The notes under the pieces: model-generated | Seen by the model: the letters and a program-made list of their open reading frames with translations, nothing else | What the model was told of the DNA's origin: nothing | Database searches by the model: none | Source: Rhizobium sp. BK251 | GTDB taxonomy: Bacteria; Pseudomonadota; Alphaproteobacteria; Rhizobiales; Rhizobiaceae | NCBI RefSeq assembly: GCF_004345245.1 | Contig: NZ_SLUQ01000007.1 | Span: forward strand, 248,001-312,000 | Direction: 5' to 3' | Length of the DNA stretch: 64,000 nucleotides | In this document: positions 1 through 7,670 of the stretch, in pieces | How positions within the stretch are numbered: position 1 is the first letter of the stretch | How the letters are laid out: each line of letters starts with the position of its first letter | Made by a program: the position numbers and the translations under genes

Positions 1-825
1 GCGATCAGCCAGCAATACACCCGCGAGGCAGGTGTTCGTAGCTTCGAACGCGAATTGATGAAGCTCGCCCGCAAGGCGGTCACCGAGATCATCAAGGGCA
101 AGACGAAGTCCGTTCACGTGACTGCGGCCAACATCGACGAATATCTGGGCGTTCCGCGCTTCCGCCACGGCGAAGCCGAGCGTGAAGACCAGGTCGGTGT
201 GGTTACCGGTCTTGCCTGGACGGAAGTCGGCGGCGAGCTGCTGACGATCGAAGGCGTGATGATGCCGGGCAAGGGCCGCATGACGGTCACCGGCAACCTG
301 AAGGAAGTGATGAAGGAATCGATTTCGGCTGCGGCATCCTATGTCCGCTCGCGCGCCGTCGATTTCGGCATCCAGCCGCCGCTCTTCGACAAGAGTGACA
401 TCCATGTCCACGTGCCCGAGGCCGCAACGCCGAAGGACGGTCCTTCGGCCGGCGTGGCGATGGCGACTGCAATGGTGTCGATCATGACCGGTATCCCTGT
501 TTCCAAGGATGTCGCCATGACCGGTGAAATCACCCTTCGCGGCCGTGTCCTGCCGATCGGTGGCCTGAAGGAAAAGCTGCTCGCAGCGCTTCGCGGTGGC
601 ATCAAGAAGGTGCTGATCCCGGAAGAGAACGCCAAGGATCTGGCGGAGATTCCGGACAACGTGAAGAACAACATGGAGATCATCCCGGTCTCGCGGATGG
701 GCGAGGTGATCAAGCACGCGCTCGTTCGCCGGCCCGAGCCGATCGAGTGGGATGGCACGGTGGAAACGCCGGTCATTGCGACCGTTGAAGGTCTCGACGA
801 AACCGGTGCAACCATAGCTCACTGA
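1..825 (+). CDS. lon: ATP-dependent protease Lon, C-terminal part (5' end outside window)
   Basis: This is the last 274 codons of Lon, the cytosolic AAA+ serine protease that degrades misfolded and regulatory proteins. The reading frame is open from base 1, starting in the end of the AAA+ module (YTREAGVRSFERE, a conserved Lon block). The proteolytic domain follows. The catalytic Ser lies in PKDGPSAG (Ser at bases 445-447) and the catalytic Lys in GGLKEK (second Lys, bases 574-576), 43 residues apart as in the family. The C-terminus IEWDG..ATIAH is a normal family extension. A strong terminator follows, so transcription probably ends before hupB. The lon-hupB order is a common proteobacterial arrangement. 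Confidence 0.97.
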   Translation, partial: AISQQYTREAGVRSFERELMKLARKAVTEIIKGKTKSVHVTAANIDEYLGVPRFRHGEAEREDQVGVVTGLAWTEVGGELLTIEGVMMPGKGRMTVTGNLKEVMKESISAAASYVRSRAVDFGIQPPLFDKSDIHVHVPEAATPKDGPSAGVAMATAMVSIMTGIPVSKDVAMTGEITLRGRVLPIGGLKEKLLAALRGGIKKVLIPEENAKDLAEIPDNVKNNMEIIPVSRMGEVIKHALVRRPEPIEWDGTVETPVIATVEGLDETGATIAH

Positions 826-870
826 GCTGTGTTTGCCACATTTGTGCCTAAAACGCGCAAAACCTCTGGA

Positions 871-898
871 AAGGCTGGCGGAAACGCCAGCCTTTTTT
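871..898 (+). terminator. Rho-independent terminator after lon
   Basis: A perfect 10-bp stem (AAGGCTGGCG / CGCCAGCCTT) closed by a GAAA tetraloop runs directly into a T run, about 45 bp after the lon stop codon. This is a textbook intrinsic terminator and separates lon from hupB. Confidence 0.92.
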
Positions 899-1032
899 GT
901 GAAAACCTCTTCGAGACGCTTGATTTTCCTTGATTTGCAGGGCTTTTGGGTTTGCGGCGGGCCTGATCACGTGCATCCTGCGCCTAGCTTTTAGATTGAG
1001 TCGTTTCATACCGTTTAGAAAGGGGTGGAAAC

Positions 1033-1308
1033 ATGAACAAGAATGAACTCGTTGCCGCAGTGGCGGAGAAGTCGGGCCTGACCAAGGCAGACGCGACGTC
1101 GGCTGTCGACGCACTCTTCGACACCGTCCAGGCTGAGTTGAAGAAGGGTGGCGACATCCGTCTCGCCGGCTTTGGCAGCTTCACCGTTTCTCATCGTGCA
1201 GCCACGAAGGGTCGCAACCCGTCGACTGGCGCCGAAGTTGATATTCCGGCTCGCAACGTGCCGAAGTTCACGCCTGGCAAGGGCCTGAAGGACTCGGTCA
1301 ACGGCTGA
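1033..1308 (+). CDS. hupB: DNA-binding protein HU (beta-type)
   Basis: This 91-residue histone-like protein binds and bends DNA as a dimer in the nucleoid. It begins MNKNELVAAVAEKSGLTKADA and contains the family block GFGSFTV and the DNA-contacting beta-arm around RNPSTGAEVDIPA, ending in FTPGKGLKDSVNG. The length matches the family norm of 90-95 residues. The start is supported by an upstream AAAGGGGTGG ribosome binding site about 5 bases before the ATG. It sits alone between two terminators, so it should be transcribed from its own promoter in 900-1030, where I could not pick a convincing -35/-10 pair. Confidence 0.96.
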   Translation: MNKNELVAAVAEKSGLTKADATSAVDALFDTVQAELKKGGDIRLAGFGSFTVSHRAATKGRNPSTGAEVDIPARNVPKFTPGKGLKDSVNG

Positions 1309-1371
1309 TCGCCTTCTCGTTCGGCGCCCATCGCGACGGCAATCCGTCGGCGAGGGTGGCGCGGCTTTTGG

Positions 1372-1397
1372 GGGTCCGGCTTTGCCGGACCCTTTTT
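1372..1397 (+). terminator. Rho-independent terminator after hupB
   Basis: A 9-bp stem (GGGTCCGGC / GCCGGACCC) with a TTT loop is followed by five T residues, 63 bp after the hupB stop. It also insulates the riboswitch transcript that starts just downstream. Confidence 0.9.
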
Positions 1398-1450
1398 GCA
1401 TTTCGGGCGGCCTTGCAGGGGCGCCGTCTTTGATTTACGGATTTTTCCGT

Positions 1451-1587
1451 TCTCAGGGCGGGGTGAAAGTCCCCACCGGCGGTAAGGGCATTGCCCAAGC
1501 CCGCGAGCGCCTTTCGCCATAGCGGCGGAAGGGTCAGCAGATCCGGTGCAACTCCGGAGCCGACGGTATAGTCCGGATGAAAGAGAA
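1451..1587 (+). promoter_or_regulatory. FMN riboswitch (RFN element)
   Basis: The segment contains the near-invariant RFN blocks in order: TCAGGGCGGGGTGAAAGTCC, CACCGGCGGTAA, the variable arm with GCCCGCGAGC, GGTCAGCAGATCCGGTG, ACTCCGGAGCCGACGGTATA, and GTCCGGATGAAAGAGAA closing on the 5' strand. It lies about 95 bp before the start of a membrane transporter gene. A short downstream hairpin (GGGGCAG-GATA-CTGCCC, 1604-1620) and a weak Shine-Dalgarno near 1670 could form the expression platform. FMN binding normally turns expression off. The aptamer call is from sequence consensus; the switching mechanism is inferred. Confidence 0.96.
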
Positions 1588-1680
1588 TGATCGCGTGGCA
1601 CGCGGGGCAGGATACTGCCCGGCAATGCTTTGCGCTCATGCGTCCTGATTTGTGTTGGTCCTTTGTTTCGGATGAATGAC

Positions 1681-2580
1681 ATGAATCAGACTTCCCTTCG
1701 TATTTCCTCGTCGCGCGCCATGGCGGGTGCCGCCTGGATGGTGCTTGCCGGCATCGCCTTTTCCGCTCTCAACATCGTCACGCAATGGGTGACGATGAAG
1801 CTCGGCTTCCCCGCCGCTTCGGCCGCCTTCTGGCAATATGCCTTCGCGTTCGTCTTCTCGCTGCCCTTCCTGAGGAAGGTCGGACTATCGGCCATGCGGA
1901 CGGACTACCCCTGGCGCCATGTCGTGCGCGTGGCACTTGCCGCCCTCGGCGTCGAAGCCTGGGTGGCGGGTCTGGCATCCGTGCCGATCTGGCAGGCGAT
2001 CGCGCTCGTGATGACCTCGCCGTTCTTTATCATTCTCGGCGCCCGCCTGTTCCTCGGAGAGCGCGTCGGCCCGGCGCGATGGGCGGCGACAGCCATGGGC
2101 TTCGCGGGCGCCATGATCATTCTGCAGCCGTGGTCGGACGCATTCACCTCGGCGGCGTTACTGCCGATCCTCTCGGCGCTCTTCTGGGGTGCGTCTTCGC
2201 TGATCACGAAGAGCCTTACCGACATCGAAAGGCCGGAGACCATCACGGTGTGGCTCCTTGTGCTGCTGACGCCCATCAATGGCGGGCTGGCGCTTGCCGC
2301 AGGGTTCGAAGTACCGCAAGGGATCACGCTCGGCGTCTTCGTCGCCGCCGGCCTGATCACCGTCGTTGCTCAGTATTTCCTGACGCTTGCATACAGCTCG
2401 GCGGACGCTGCCTATGTGCAGCCCTTCGACGATCTCAAGCTGCCCCTGAACGTCCTGGCCGGCTGGCTGGTCTTCGGCTATGCGCCGTCGGGTTATCTCT
2501 GGCTCGGCGCCGCACTGATCCTCATGGCGTCGCTCTTCATCATGCGAAACGAGATGCGGCGGGAGCGTTCTCCCGCCTAG
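1681..2580 (+). CDS. ribN: Riboflavin transporter RibN-like, EamA/DMT-family membrane protein
   Basis: This is a 299-residue, about ten-helix integral inner-membrane protein of the drug/metabolite transporter superfamily with two EamA repeats (about residues 15-145 and 160-290). The FMN riboswitch upstream points to riboflavin or a flavin precursor as substrate. In Rhizobium an FMN-riboswitch-controlled DMT protein, RibN, has been reported as a riboflavin importer; the assignment here rests on that context rather than on residues. I chose the ATG at 1681 because GGA sits 8 bases upstream. An in-frame ATG at 1672 and TTG at 1630 are less well placed. The gene appears monocistronic. Confidence 0.8.
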   Translation: MNQTSLRISSSRAMAGAAWMVLAGIAFSALNIVTQWVTMKLGFPAASAAFWQYAFAFVFSLPFLRKVGLSAMRTDYPWRHVVRVALAALGVEAWVAGLASVPIWQAIALVMTSPFFIILGARLFLGERVGPARWAATAMGFAGAMIILQPWSDAFTSAALLPILSALFWGASSLITKSLTDIERPETITVWLLVLLTPINGGLALAAGFEVPQGITLGVFVAAGLITVVAQYFLTLAYSSADAAYVQPFDDLKLPLNVLAGWLVFGYAPSGYLWLGAALILMASLFIMRNEMRRERSPA

Positions 2581-2607
2581 GCCAGGCTGATACGAAAAAC
2601 GCGCTGC

Positions 2608-2625
2608 CTGTCATTTGCCTGTCAT
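2608..2625 (+). promoter_or_regulatory. PHO box (PhoB binding site) upstream of phytase-like gene
   Basis: Two perfect direct copies of CTGTCAT separated by 4 bases (TTGC) match the rhizobial PHO box form CTGTCAT-N4-CTGTCAT exactly. The site is 53 bp before the start codon of a secreted phytase-like esterase, the position expected for PhoB activation under phosphate starvation. I could not choose a clear -10 element. Site identity is read from sequence; PhoB control is inferred. Confidence 0.85.
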
Positions 2626-2677
2626 CGCATTGCCTCAAAACCCCCATGTTTCGACTGTTCGACACATGGGGGATTTC

Positions 2678-4879
2678 ATGACCATTTCATCGCGCAAGGC
2701 GGCGCTCGCTGCAGTGCTTCTCGCATCCGTTGCTTTTCCGGCGGCTGCCGAACCCGTCTTCAATCGCATCGCTTCCTTCCCGGTCGCAACCAACCTGCCG
2801 GCCGACAAGGACAAGCTCTCGACCACTTCGGCCGAAATCATCACTGCCAGCGAAGACGGCAACACGCTGATCTACAGCGACAGCCCGCTCGGCGCGATCG
2901 GCTTCGTCGACATCACCGATGCCAAGGCCCCGAAGGCCGGCGGCGCGCTGATGATGGATGGCGAGCCGACCTCGGTCACGACCGCTGCCGGCAAGGCGCT
3001 CGTCGCCGTCAACACCGGCGAGAGCAAGCAGAACCCCTCGGGCCGCCTCGCGATCGTCGACATTGCGACGAAGAAGATCGACGCGACCTGCGATCTCGGC
3101 GGCCAGCCGGATTCGATCGCCCTCAACAAGGACAAGACGCTCGGCACCATCGCGATCGAGAACGAGCGCGACGAAGACGTCAATGACGGCAAGATTCCGC
3201 AGATGCCCGCCGGCGACCTCGTGATCTTCCAGGTCAAGACCGACGGCAGCGTCGATTGCGGCACCATCAAGCACATCGCCCTGACCGGTCTTTCCGGCGT
3301 TGCCGCCGAAGATCCGGAGCCCGAATTCGTTTCCTTCAACAGCCAGAACGAGATCGCGCTGACGCTGCAAGAAAACAACGAGATCATCATCCTCGACGGT
3401 GCGACCGGCGCCGTGAAGACGCATTTCTCGGCCGGCAGCGTCGACCTCTCCGGCATCGACACGAAGAAGGACGGCGCGCTGAAGTTCACCGGCGAGAAGA
3501 AGGGCGTGTTGCGCGAGCCCGACGCCGTGAAGTGGCTTGACGACAACCGTCTCGTCGTTGCCAACGAAGGCGACTACGAAGGCGGCTCGCGCGGCTTCAC
3601 CATCTTCGACAAGACAGGCAAGGTGGTCTACGAGTCCGGCAGCGCCTTCGAGCGCGCCGTTGCTCATCTCGGCCACTATCCGGAGGGCCGTTCCTCCGCC
3701 AAGGGCGTCGAGCCGGAAGGCCTGGAAGCCGCCAGGTTCGGCGACGACAACCTCTTCTTCCTGCTCGCCGAGCGCGCCTCGGTGGTCGGCGTCTACAAGG
3801 ACACCGGTGCCGAGCCGGAACTGCTGCAGATCCTGCCGTCGGGCGTTTCGCCGGAAGGCGCAATCGCCATTCCGCAGCGCAATCTCTTCGCCACAGCCAA
3901 CGAGGTCGATCTCGGCGAAGATGGCGGCCCGCGTTCGCACGTCATGATCTACGAGCGCGGCGAAGGCGAGAAGGCCTATCCGCAGATCGTTTCGGCGGAG
4001 AAGGACGGCAACCCGATCGGCTTCGCGGCCCTTTCAGGCCTTGCCGCCGTTCCCGGCCAGCCGGGCATGCTCTATGCCGTCAGCGACAGCGTCCTCGGCT
4101 CGCAGCCGACGATCTACACGATCGACGCGACGAAGAAGCCTGCCATCATCACCGATGCGCTCGTCGTCAAGCGTGACGGCGCTCCGGCCCAGAAGCTCGA
4201 CATCGAAGGCATCGCGGTTGCCGAAGACGGTTCGTTCTGGCTGGCGTCGGAAGGCTATACGGACCGGCTGGTTCCGCACGCCCTCTATAACGTCAATGCC
4301 AAGGGCGACATCAAGGCCGAGATCGCCCTGCCGAAGGAACTGCTCGCCAACGAAATCCGCTACGGCTTCGAGGGCGTCACGGTCGTCGGCTCCGGCGACG
4401 ACGCGACGCTGTGGATGGCCGTTCAGCGCGAATGGAACGACGACGAGAAGGGCTTCGTAAAGCTCGTCTCCTATAATCCGAAGAAGAAGGAATGGGGTGC
4501 CGTGCACTATCCGCTCGACAAGTCGGAGAGCGGCTGGGTCGGCCTTTCGGAAGTCACTGCCAACGGCGACAGCCTCTACATCATCGAGCGCGACAACCTC
4601 GTCGGCGACCAGGCGAAGCTGAAGAAGCTCTACAAGGTGGCGATCGCCGACCTGAAGCCTGCCAAGCTCGGCGAAAAGCTGCCTGTCGTGACGAAGACGG
4701 AAGCCCATGACTTCATCGGCGACCTGAAGAGCGCCACGAACGGCTACGTCCTCGACAAGCTCGAAGGCTTCGCCTTCGACGCCGCCGGCAAGCCCTTTGC
4801 CGTCACCGACAACGACGGCGTCAGCGACTCCTCCGGCGAGACGCTGTTCTTCCCGGTCGACCTGACCGCCACGAACTAA
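2678..4879 (+). CDS. Secreted esterase-like phytase-family protein
   Basis: This 733-residue protein has a Sec signal peptide (MTISSRKAALAAVLLASVAF, cleavage after AAA-E near residue 24), so it acts in the periplasm or outside. The N-terminal half resembles a beta-propeller surface protein (repeated strands such as LVIFQV, EIIILDG, VLREPDAVKWLDD, FVSFNSQNEIAL). The C-terminal half carries signatures of the esterase-like activity of phytase family: KLDIEGIAVAEDGSFWLASEG, FEGVTVVGSG and KLEGFAFDAAGKPFAVTDNDG. Likely role is hydrolysis of organic phosphate esters. The PHO box upstream supports a phosphate-scavenging role. The ATG at 2678 follows GGGGGA at a good distance; an upstream in-frame start at 2615 lies inside the PHO box and is rejected. 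Enzyme activity in this family is only partly established. Confidence 0.85.
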   Translation: MTISSRKAALAAVLLASVAFPAAAEPVFNRIASFPVATNLPADKDKLSTTSAEIITASEDGNTLIYSDSPLGAIGFVDITDAKAPKAGGALMMDGEPTSVTTAAGKALVAVNTGESKQNPSGRLAIVDIATKKIDATCDLGGQPDSIALNKDKTLGTIAIENERDEDVNDGKIPQMPAGDLVIFQVKTDGSVDCGTIKHIALTGLSGVAAEDPEPEFVSFNSQNEIALTLQENNEIIILDGATGAVKTHFSAGSVDLSGIDTKKDGALKFTGEKKGVLREPDAVKWLDDNRLVVANEGDYEGGSRGFTIFDKTGKVVYESGSAFERAVAHLGHYPEGRSSAKGVEPEGLEAARFGDDNLFFLLAERASVVGVYKDTGAEPELLQILPSGVSPEGAIAIPQRNLFATANEVDLGEDGGPRSHVMIYERGEGEKAYPQIVSAEKDGNPIGFAALSGLAAVPGQPGMLYAVSDSVLGSQPTIYTIDATKKPAIITDALVVKRDGAPAQKLDIEGIAVAEDGSFWLASEGYTDRLVPHALYNVNAKGDIKAEIALPKELLANEIRYGFEGVTVVGSGDDATLWMAVQREWNDDEKGFVKLVSYNPKKKEWGAVHYPLDKSESGWVGLSEVTANGDSLYIIERDNLVGDQAKLKKLYKVAIADLKPAKLGEKLPVVTKTEAHDFIGDLKSATNGYVLDKLEGFAFDAAGKPFAVTDNDGVSDSSGETLFFPVDLTATN

Positions 4880-4902
4880 GGCTGCCTCGCGCAGAGAAAA
4901 AA

Positions 4903-4936
4903 GAGGCCGGGCTTGATCGCCCGGCCTCAGTCTTTT
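4903..4936 (+). terminator. Terminator after phytase-like gene
   Basis: A perfect 10-bp stem GAGGCCGGGC / GCCCGGCCTC with a 6-base loop is followed by AGTCTTTT on the plus strand. On the minus strand it is preceded by an A run that would read as TCTTTTTTCTC, so it may work in both directions. A second copy is at 6188-6213. Confidence 0.85.
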
Positions 4937-4969
4937 GACGAAGATTACCACAGCAGCGACCTCTCCCCC

Positions 4970-5093
4970 GTCACCCCGGACTTGATCCGGGGTCCAGCAG
5001 CGCCGCGTCTGCGGCGCGCAAGACGCTTAGCCGTGGTGGTCCTTTCGGCTCACCGACGCTCGCCGGCTGGATTCCGGCTCAGGGCCGGAATGG
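4970..5093. repeat. Repetitive extragenic palindrome (RIME-like), copy A
   Basis: The element begins GTCACCCCGGACTTGATCCG, continues with GGGTCCAGC and CGCCGCGTCTGCGGCGC, and closes with CTGGATTCCGGCTC and AGGGCCGGAATG. Palindromic modules of this kind are dispersed between genes in many alphaproteobacteria, including rhizobia. The same module recurs at 6254-6373. The family name is tentative. Confidence 0.7.
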
Positions 5094-5183
5094 CGGGCAG
5101 GATGGGGCGACGGCAGGGCGAGACGACGGACGAGAAGCTGGTCCTGATGCCTTCGTCGCCGACGGCCCCAGCCTCTTCTCACC

Positions 5184-5303
5184 CTACCAGCGCTGATGCA
5201 CGTGCGGTGCGATCAGCCGCTCGTAAATCTCGCGGGTTGCTGCCATCACGTCGGCCGAAAGCGGCGCGAGATCGGCGGCGGAGGCATCGGCCAAGGCTGC
5301 TTC
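5184..5303 (-). pseudogene. 3' remnant of an aldo/keto reductase gene
   Basis: The minus strand encodes about 39 in-frame residues ending ADLAPLSADVMAATREIY, then ERLIAPHVHQRW and a TAG stop, nearly identical to the end of the intact aldo/keto reductase at 6464-7450. Most base differences between the two are synonymous third-position changes (for example GATCTCGCGCCG versus GATCTTGCACCG). This suggests the remnant diverged while part of a functional gene, perhaps in another strain, and was imported by recombination. It has no start codon or upstream part. Confidence 0.8.
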
Positions 5304-5935
5304 TAATAGCAGTTGAACGCCAGGCCGAAACGCGGTTCGGGGGTGGTGTCTGCGGGAGCAAACTCGACATCATTGCCACGTCCCCCTGATCTAACCACCC
5401 CAAATTTGCCCAGATAGACAAGGTCAGCGTAATATTTCGAAGCGGGAGGAGATGACGGGAGCACGCTTGGCTGACCCGACTCGACATAGTTGAAAAGCTC
5501 GGATGCTTCGGCGTCTTGCGCCTCGATGTCTTCGGCTACCGTCAATTTCGAAAGGTGCAAGCCAAAGGGCGTGAGGGACGGTTTGAAACGAACGCGGCAG
5601 GACGCTCTTAGAACTCCCCGCGATGGCACAAACGTAAACAACTCGTAGCCGAGGCCAAAATAGTAGATTCCGCCGTCGCGGGACCGGTAGAGGGCGAGTC
5701 CCGAATTGTAGGGCCTTTTCCATATGTCGATTGATCCGCTCGACGGTCCGGACATGAACGCCCCGACGCGGGTGAGACGGAGTTCCTCTTCCATGCCCAA
5801 GCCCCAGGACATCGTGTAGGTCAGATCATACCCGCTCGTTCCCAATCGGACGGTCGTCGCACGGCTCATTGCGACTTCCCAGGCGGCATAACCCGCGCAG
5901 GTCACCAACAAACCGATGACTAGGAGTCGTCGCAT
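5303..5935 (-). CDS. Hypothetical membrane-anchored protein
   Basis: This 210-residue protein is not one I recognise. It starts with a signal anchor or signal peptide (MRRLLVIGLLVTCAGYAAWE) and then has a mixed, probably beta-rich exported domain with aromatic stretches (GGIYYFGLGYELFTFVP). The end is FGLAFNCY. An AAGAGAAGA ribosome binding site lies just before the ATG. Its stop codon falls exactly at the inner border of duplication copy A, and the gene is flanked on both sides by the duplicated segment. That fits acquisition as a unit. A shorter second frame in the same interval has no supporting features. Confidence 0.6.
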   Translation of the reverse strand: MRRLLVIGLLVTCAGYAAWEVAMSRATTVRLGTSGYDLTYTMSWGLGMEEELRLTRVGAFMSGPSSGSIDIWKRPYNSGLALYRSRDGGIYYFGLGYELFTFVPSRGVLRASCRVRFKPSLTPFGLHLSKLTVAEDIEAQDAEASELFNYVESGQPSVLPSSPPASKYYADLVYLGKFGVVRSGGRGNDVEFAPADTTPEPRFGLAFNCY

Positions 5936-6187
5936 AGGTCTTCTCTTTGGTGGACCGACGAATGCAGGCTGAGCGGGTGCAGTTCTTCACCTTCCTCGAA
6001 TTGTCCAGGCCGGATAGAGCCCCAATCCGTCGTTGACTAAAGAGGCTTTTGAAGACTGCAACTGAAAGTCCAGTTTTCGGTTAAGCTTTGGGGGCAAAAA
6101 ACCAGACGTTTTCTTGGCCCACCCCGCGCTCAGATCATCCTCGGCCCTGAGCCACGAACTAGGGCTGCCTCGCACGGAGAAAGAAAG

Positions 6188-6213
6188 AGGCCGGGCTTAA
6201 TCGCCCGGCCTCA
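6188..6213 (-). terminator. Terminator hairpin, second copy, downstream of aldo/keto reductase
   Basis: The stem GAGGCCGGGC / GCCCGGCCTC with loop TTAATC is followed on the minus strand by TTTCTTTCT, which suits termination of leftward transcripts from the aldo/keto reductase. It is the duplicated counterpart of the hairpin at 4903. Confidence 0.7.
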
Positions 6214-6253
6214 CTCTTTGACGAAGATTACAATCGCGGGACAGTCTCCCCAT

Positions 6254-6373
6254 CGTCACCCCGGACTTGATCCGGGGTCCAGCAGCGCCGCGTCTGCGGC
6301 GCAAGACTCTCACCAGGAGTCTCTTCGGCTCGCGGACGCTCGCCGGCTGGATTCCGGCTCAGGGCCGGAATGA
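6254..6373. repeat. Repetitive extragenic palindrome (RIME-like), copy B
   Basis: It carries the same modules as copy A: GTCACCCCGGACTTGATCCG, then GGGTCCAGC, CGCCGCGTCTGCGGCGC and a final GGATTCCGGCTCAGGGCCGG block. The central spacer differs from copy A. It lies between the aldo/keto reductase stop and the terminator hairpin. Confidence 0.7.
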
Positions 6374-6463
6374 CGGCAGGATGGGGCGGCGGCAGGATGG
6401 GCAACGGACGAGAAAAGCTGCCCTTGATGCTTTCGTCGCCGACGGCCCCAGCCTCGTTTTGTC

Positions 6464-7450
6464 CTACCAGCGCTGATGCACGTGCGGGGCAATCAGCCGC
6501 GCGTAAATCTCGCGGGTCGCGGCCATCACGTCGGCCGAAAGCGGTGCAAGATCGGCGGCGGCGGCATTGGCCTTGGCTTGCTCGGCGTTGCGGGCGCCGG
6601 GGATGACGACGGTGACGGCCTCGTTCATCAGGATCCAGCGCAGTGCGAAGGCCGCCATGCTGGCGCCCGCCGGAACGAGTTTGCGCACGTCCTCGACCGC
6701 CTGCAGACCGACCTCGAAGGGCACGCCCGCAAAGGTCTCGCCGACATCGAAGGCTTCGCCGTGGCGGTTATAGTTGCGGTGGTCGTCGCTCGCGAACTTG
6801 GTGTCGCGGCTGATCTTGCCAGAGAGCAGGCCGCTTGCGAGCGGCACGCGGGCGATGATCGCGACATTCTTGCGGTGCGCTTCCTTGAAGAACAGGTGGT
6901 CGGGGCGCTGGCGGAAGATGTTGTAGATGATCTGGATGCTGACGACACCCGGATATTCGATCGCCTTCAGGCCGTCTTCGACCTTTTCGACGCTGACGCC
7001 ATAGCCCTTGATCTTGCCGGCCTTCTGCAGTTCGTCGAGAGCGCTGAACACCTCGGGCATGTAGAGCGCCTCGCGGGGAGGGCAGTGAAGCTGCACGAGG
7101 TCCAGGCTGTCGACCTGCAGGTTCTTCAGGCTGCGGTCGATGAAGCTTTCGAGATTGGCCTTGGTGTAGCCCTCCGGTACGTGCGGGCTGAGCCGGCGTC
7201 CTGCCTTGGTGGCGACCATCGGGCGCTTGCCGCCGCGAGCCTTGAGAACCTCGGCGATAAGCTTTTCCGAGCGGCCGTCGCCATAGACGTCGGCGGTATC
7301 GATGAAGGTCATGCCGGCGTCGAGGGCGGCATTCAGCGCGGCGCGGCCATCGGCCTCGCTGACATCGCCCCAGGATCCGCCGATCTGCCAGGCGCCGAAG
7401 CCAACATCCGTGACGGTGAAAGGCATGCGTCCGAAAGCATGGTGTCTCAT
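6464..7450 (-). CDS. Aldo/keto reductase
   Basis: This 328-residue NADPH-dependent oxidoreductase has a TIM-barrel fold and should be cytosolic. Visible family features are GFGAWQIGGSWGDV near the N-terminus, the catalytic Asp/Tyr in DTADVYGDG, the Lys in ATKAG, the His in LVQLHCPP, and a C-terminal cofactor region VVIPGARN. It belongs to the general-stress/L-glyceraldehyde-3-phosphate reductase-like group; the substrate is unknown. The start at 7450 follows a strong GGAGGAACTCTC site. Its last 120 bases are present a second time at 5184-5303. It is divergent from the YhaO-like gene. Confidence 0.93.
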   Translation of the reverse strand: MRHHAFGRMPFTVTDVGFGAWQIGGSWGDVSEADGRAALNAALDAGMTFIDTADVYGDGRSEKLIAEVLKARGGKRPMVATKAGRRLSPHVPEGYTKANLESFIDRSLKNLQVDSLDLVQLHCPPREALYMPEVFSALDELQKAGKIKGYGVSVEKVEDGLKAIEYPGVVSIQIIYNIFRQRPDHLFFKEAHRKNVAIIARVPLASGLLSGKISRDTKFASDDHRNYNRHGEAFDVGETFAGVPFEVGLQAVEDVRKLVPAGASMAAFALRWILMNEAVTVVIPGARNAEQAKANAAAADLAPLSADVMAATREIYARLIAPHVHQRW

Positions 7451-7482
7451 GAGAGTTCCTCCGTTCGTTATGAAATGCCAAG

Positions 7483-7511
7483 GCAGTATCAGCCCTGCCG
7501 ACGCCCCGCAA
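7483..7511 (-). promoter_or_regulatory. Candidate promoter of the aldo/keto reductase
   Basis: On the minus strand a CTTGCGG (-35 TTGCGG, bases 7511-7506) is followed after 17 bases by TACTGC (bases 7488-7483), giving a short leader before the GGAGG site. The spacing is right but the -10 match is modest. Confidence 0.35.
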
Positions 7512-7670
7512 GCAAACTGCGCCCCGCGAAGATCGCAATCCCGTGACATGGAAATATGACAAGCGATCCGGAATGCGAAAGCGTTGGATGAGCGCGCCCG
7601 ACGGGTATCAATCGCGGCGGGACTTTCCTAGAAAGGGAGCTTCAGATGCCGGAGATCGAAGACCAGCCGC

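Larger units (their letters stand above)
4872..5303. repeat. Direct segmental duplication, copy A (about 430 bp)
   Basis: This stretch matches 6153-6585 in the same orientation at high but imperfect identity. In order both contain the last bases of the phytase-like gene (ACGAACTA), GGCTGCCTCGC, the terminator hairpin, GACGAAGATTAC, an intergenic palindromic element, and the 3' end of the aldo/keto reductase gene. Similarity stops at about 5303, where the hypothetical gene begins. The arrangement suggests that the phytase/aldo-keto intergenic region was doubled when the intervening hypothetical gene arrived. Confidence 0.85.
6153..6585. repeat. Direct segmental duplication, copy B (about 430 bp)
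   Basis: This is the partner of copy A at 4872-5303. It opens with CCACGAACTAGGGCTGCCTC, a degenerate copy of the phytase-like gene's last codons, although no such gene ends here. It then carries the same hairpin, palindromic element and aldo/keto reductase 3' end, here as part of the intact gene. Small insertions and deletions distinguish the copies in the middle of the palindromic part. Confidence 0.85.

Noticed and set aside
2687..3940. A 417-codon minus-strand frame opposite the phytase-like gene
   Set aside because: Repetitive Val/Asp/Arg composition without motifs; the plus strand encodes a signal peptide and family motifs.
4913..5389. A 158-codon plus-strand frame across the duplicated intergenic segment
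   Set aside because: It translates palindromic repeat DNA and the antisense of a reductase remnant, and starts inside a terminator.
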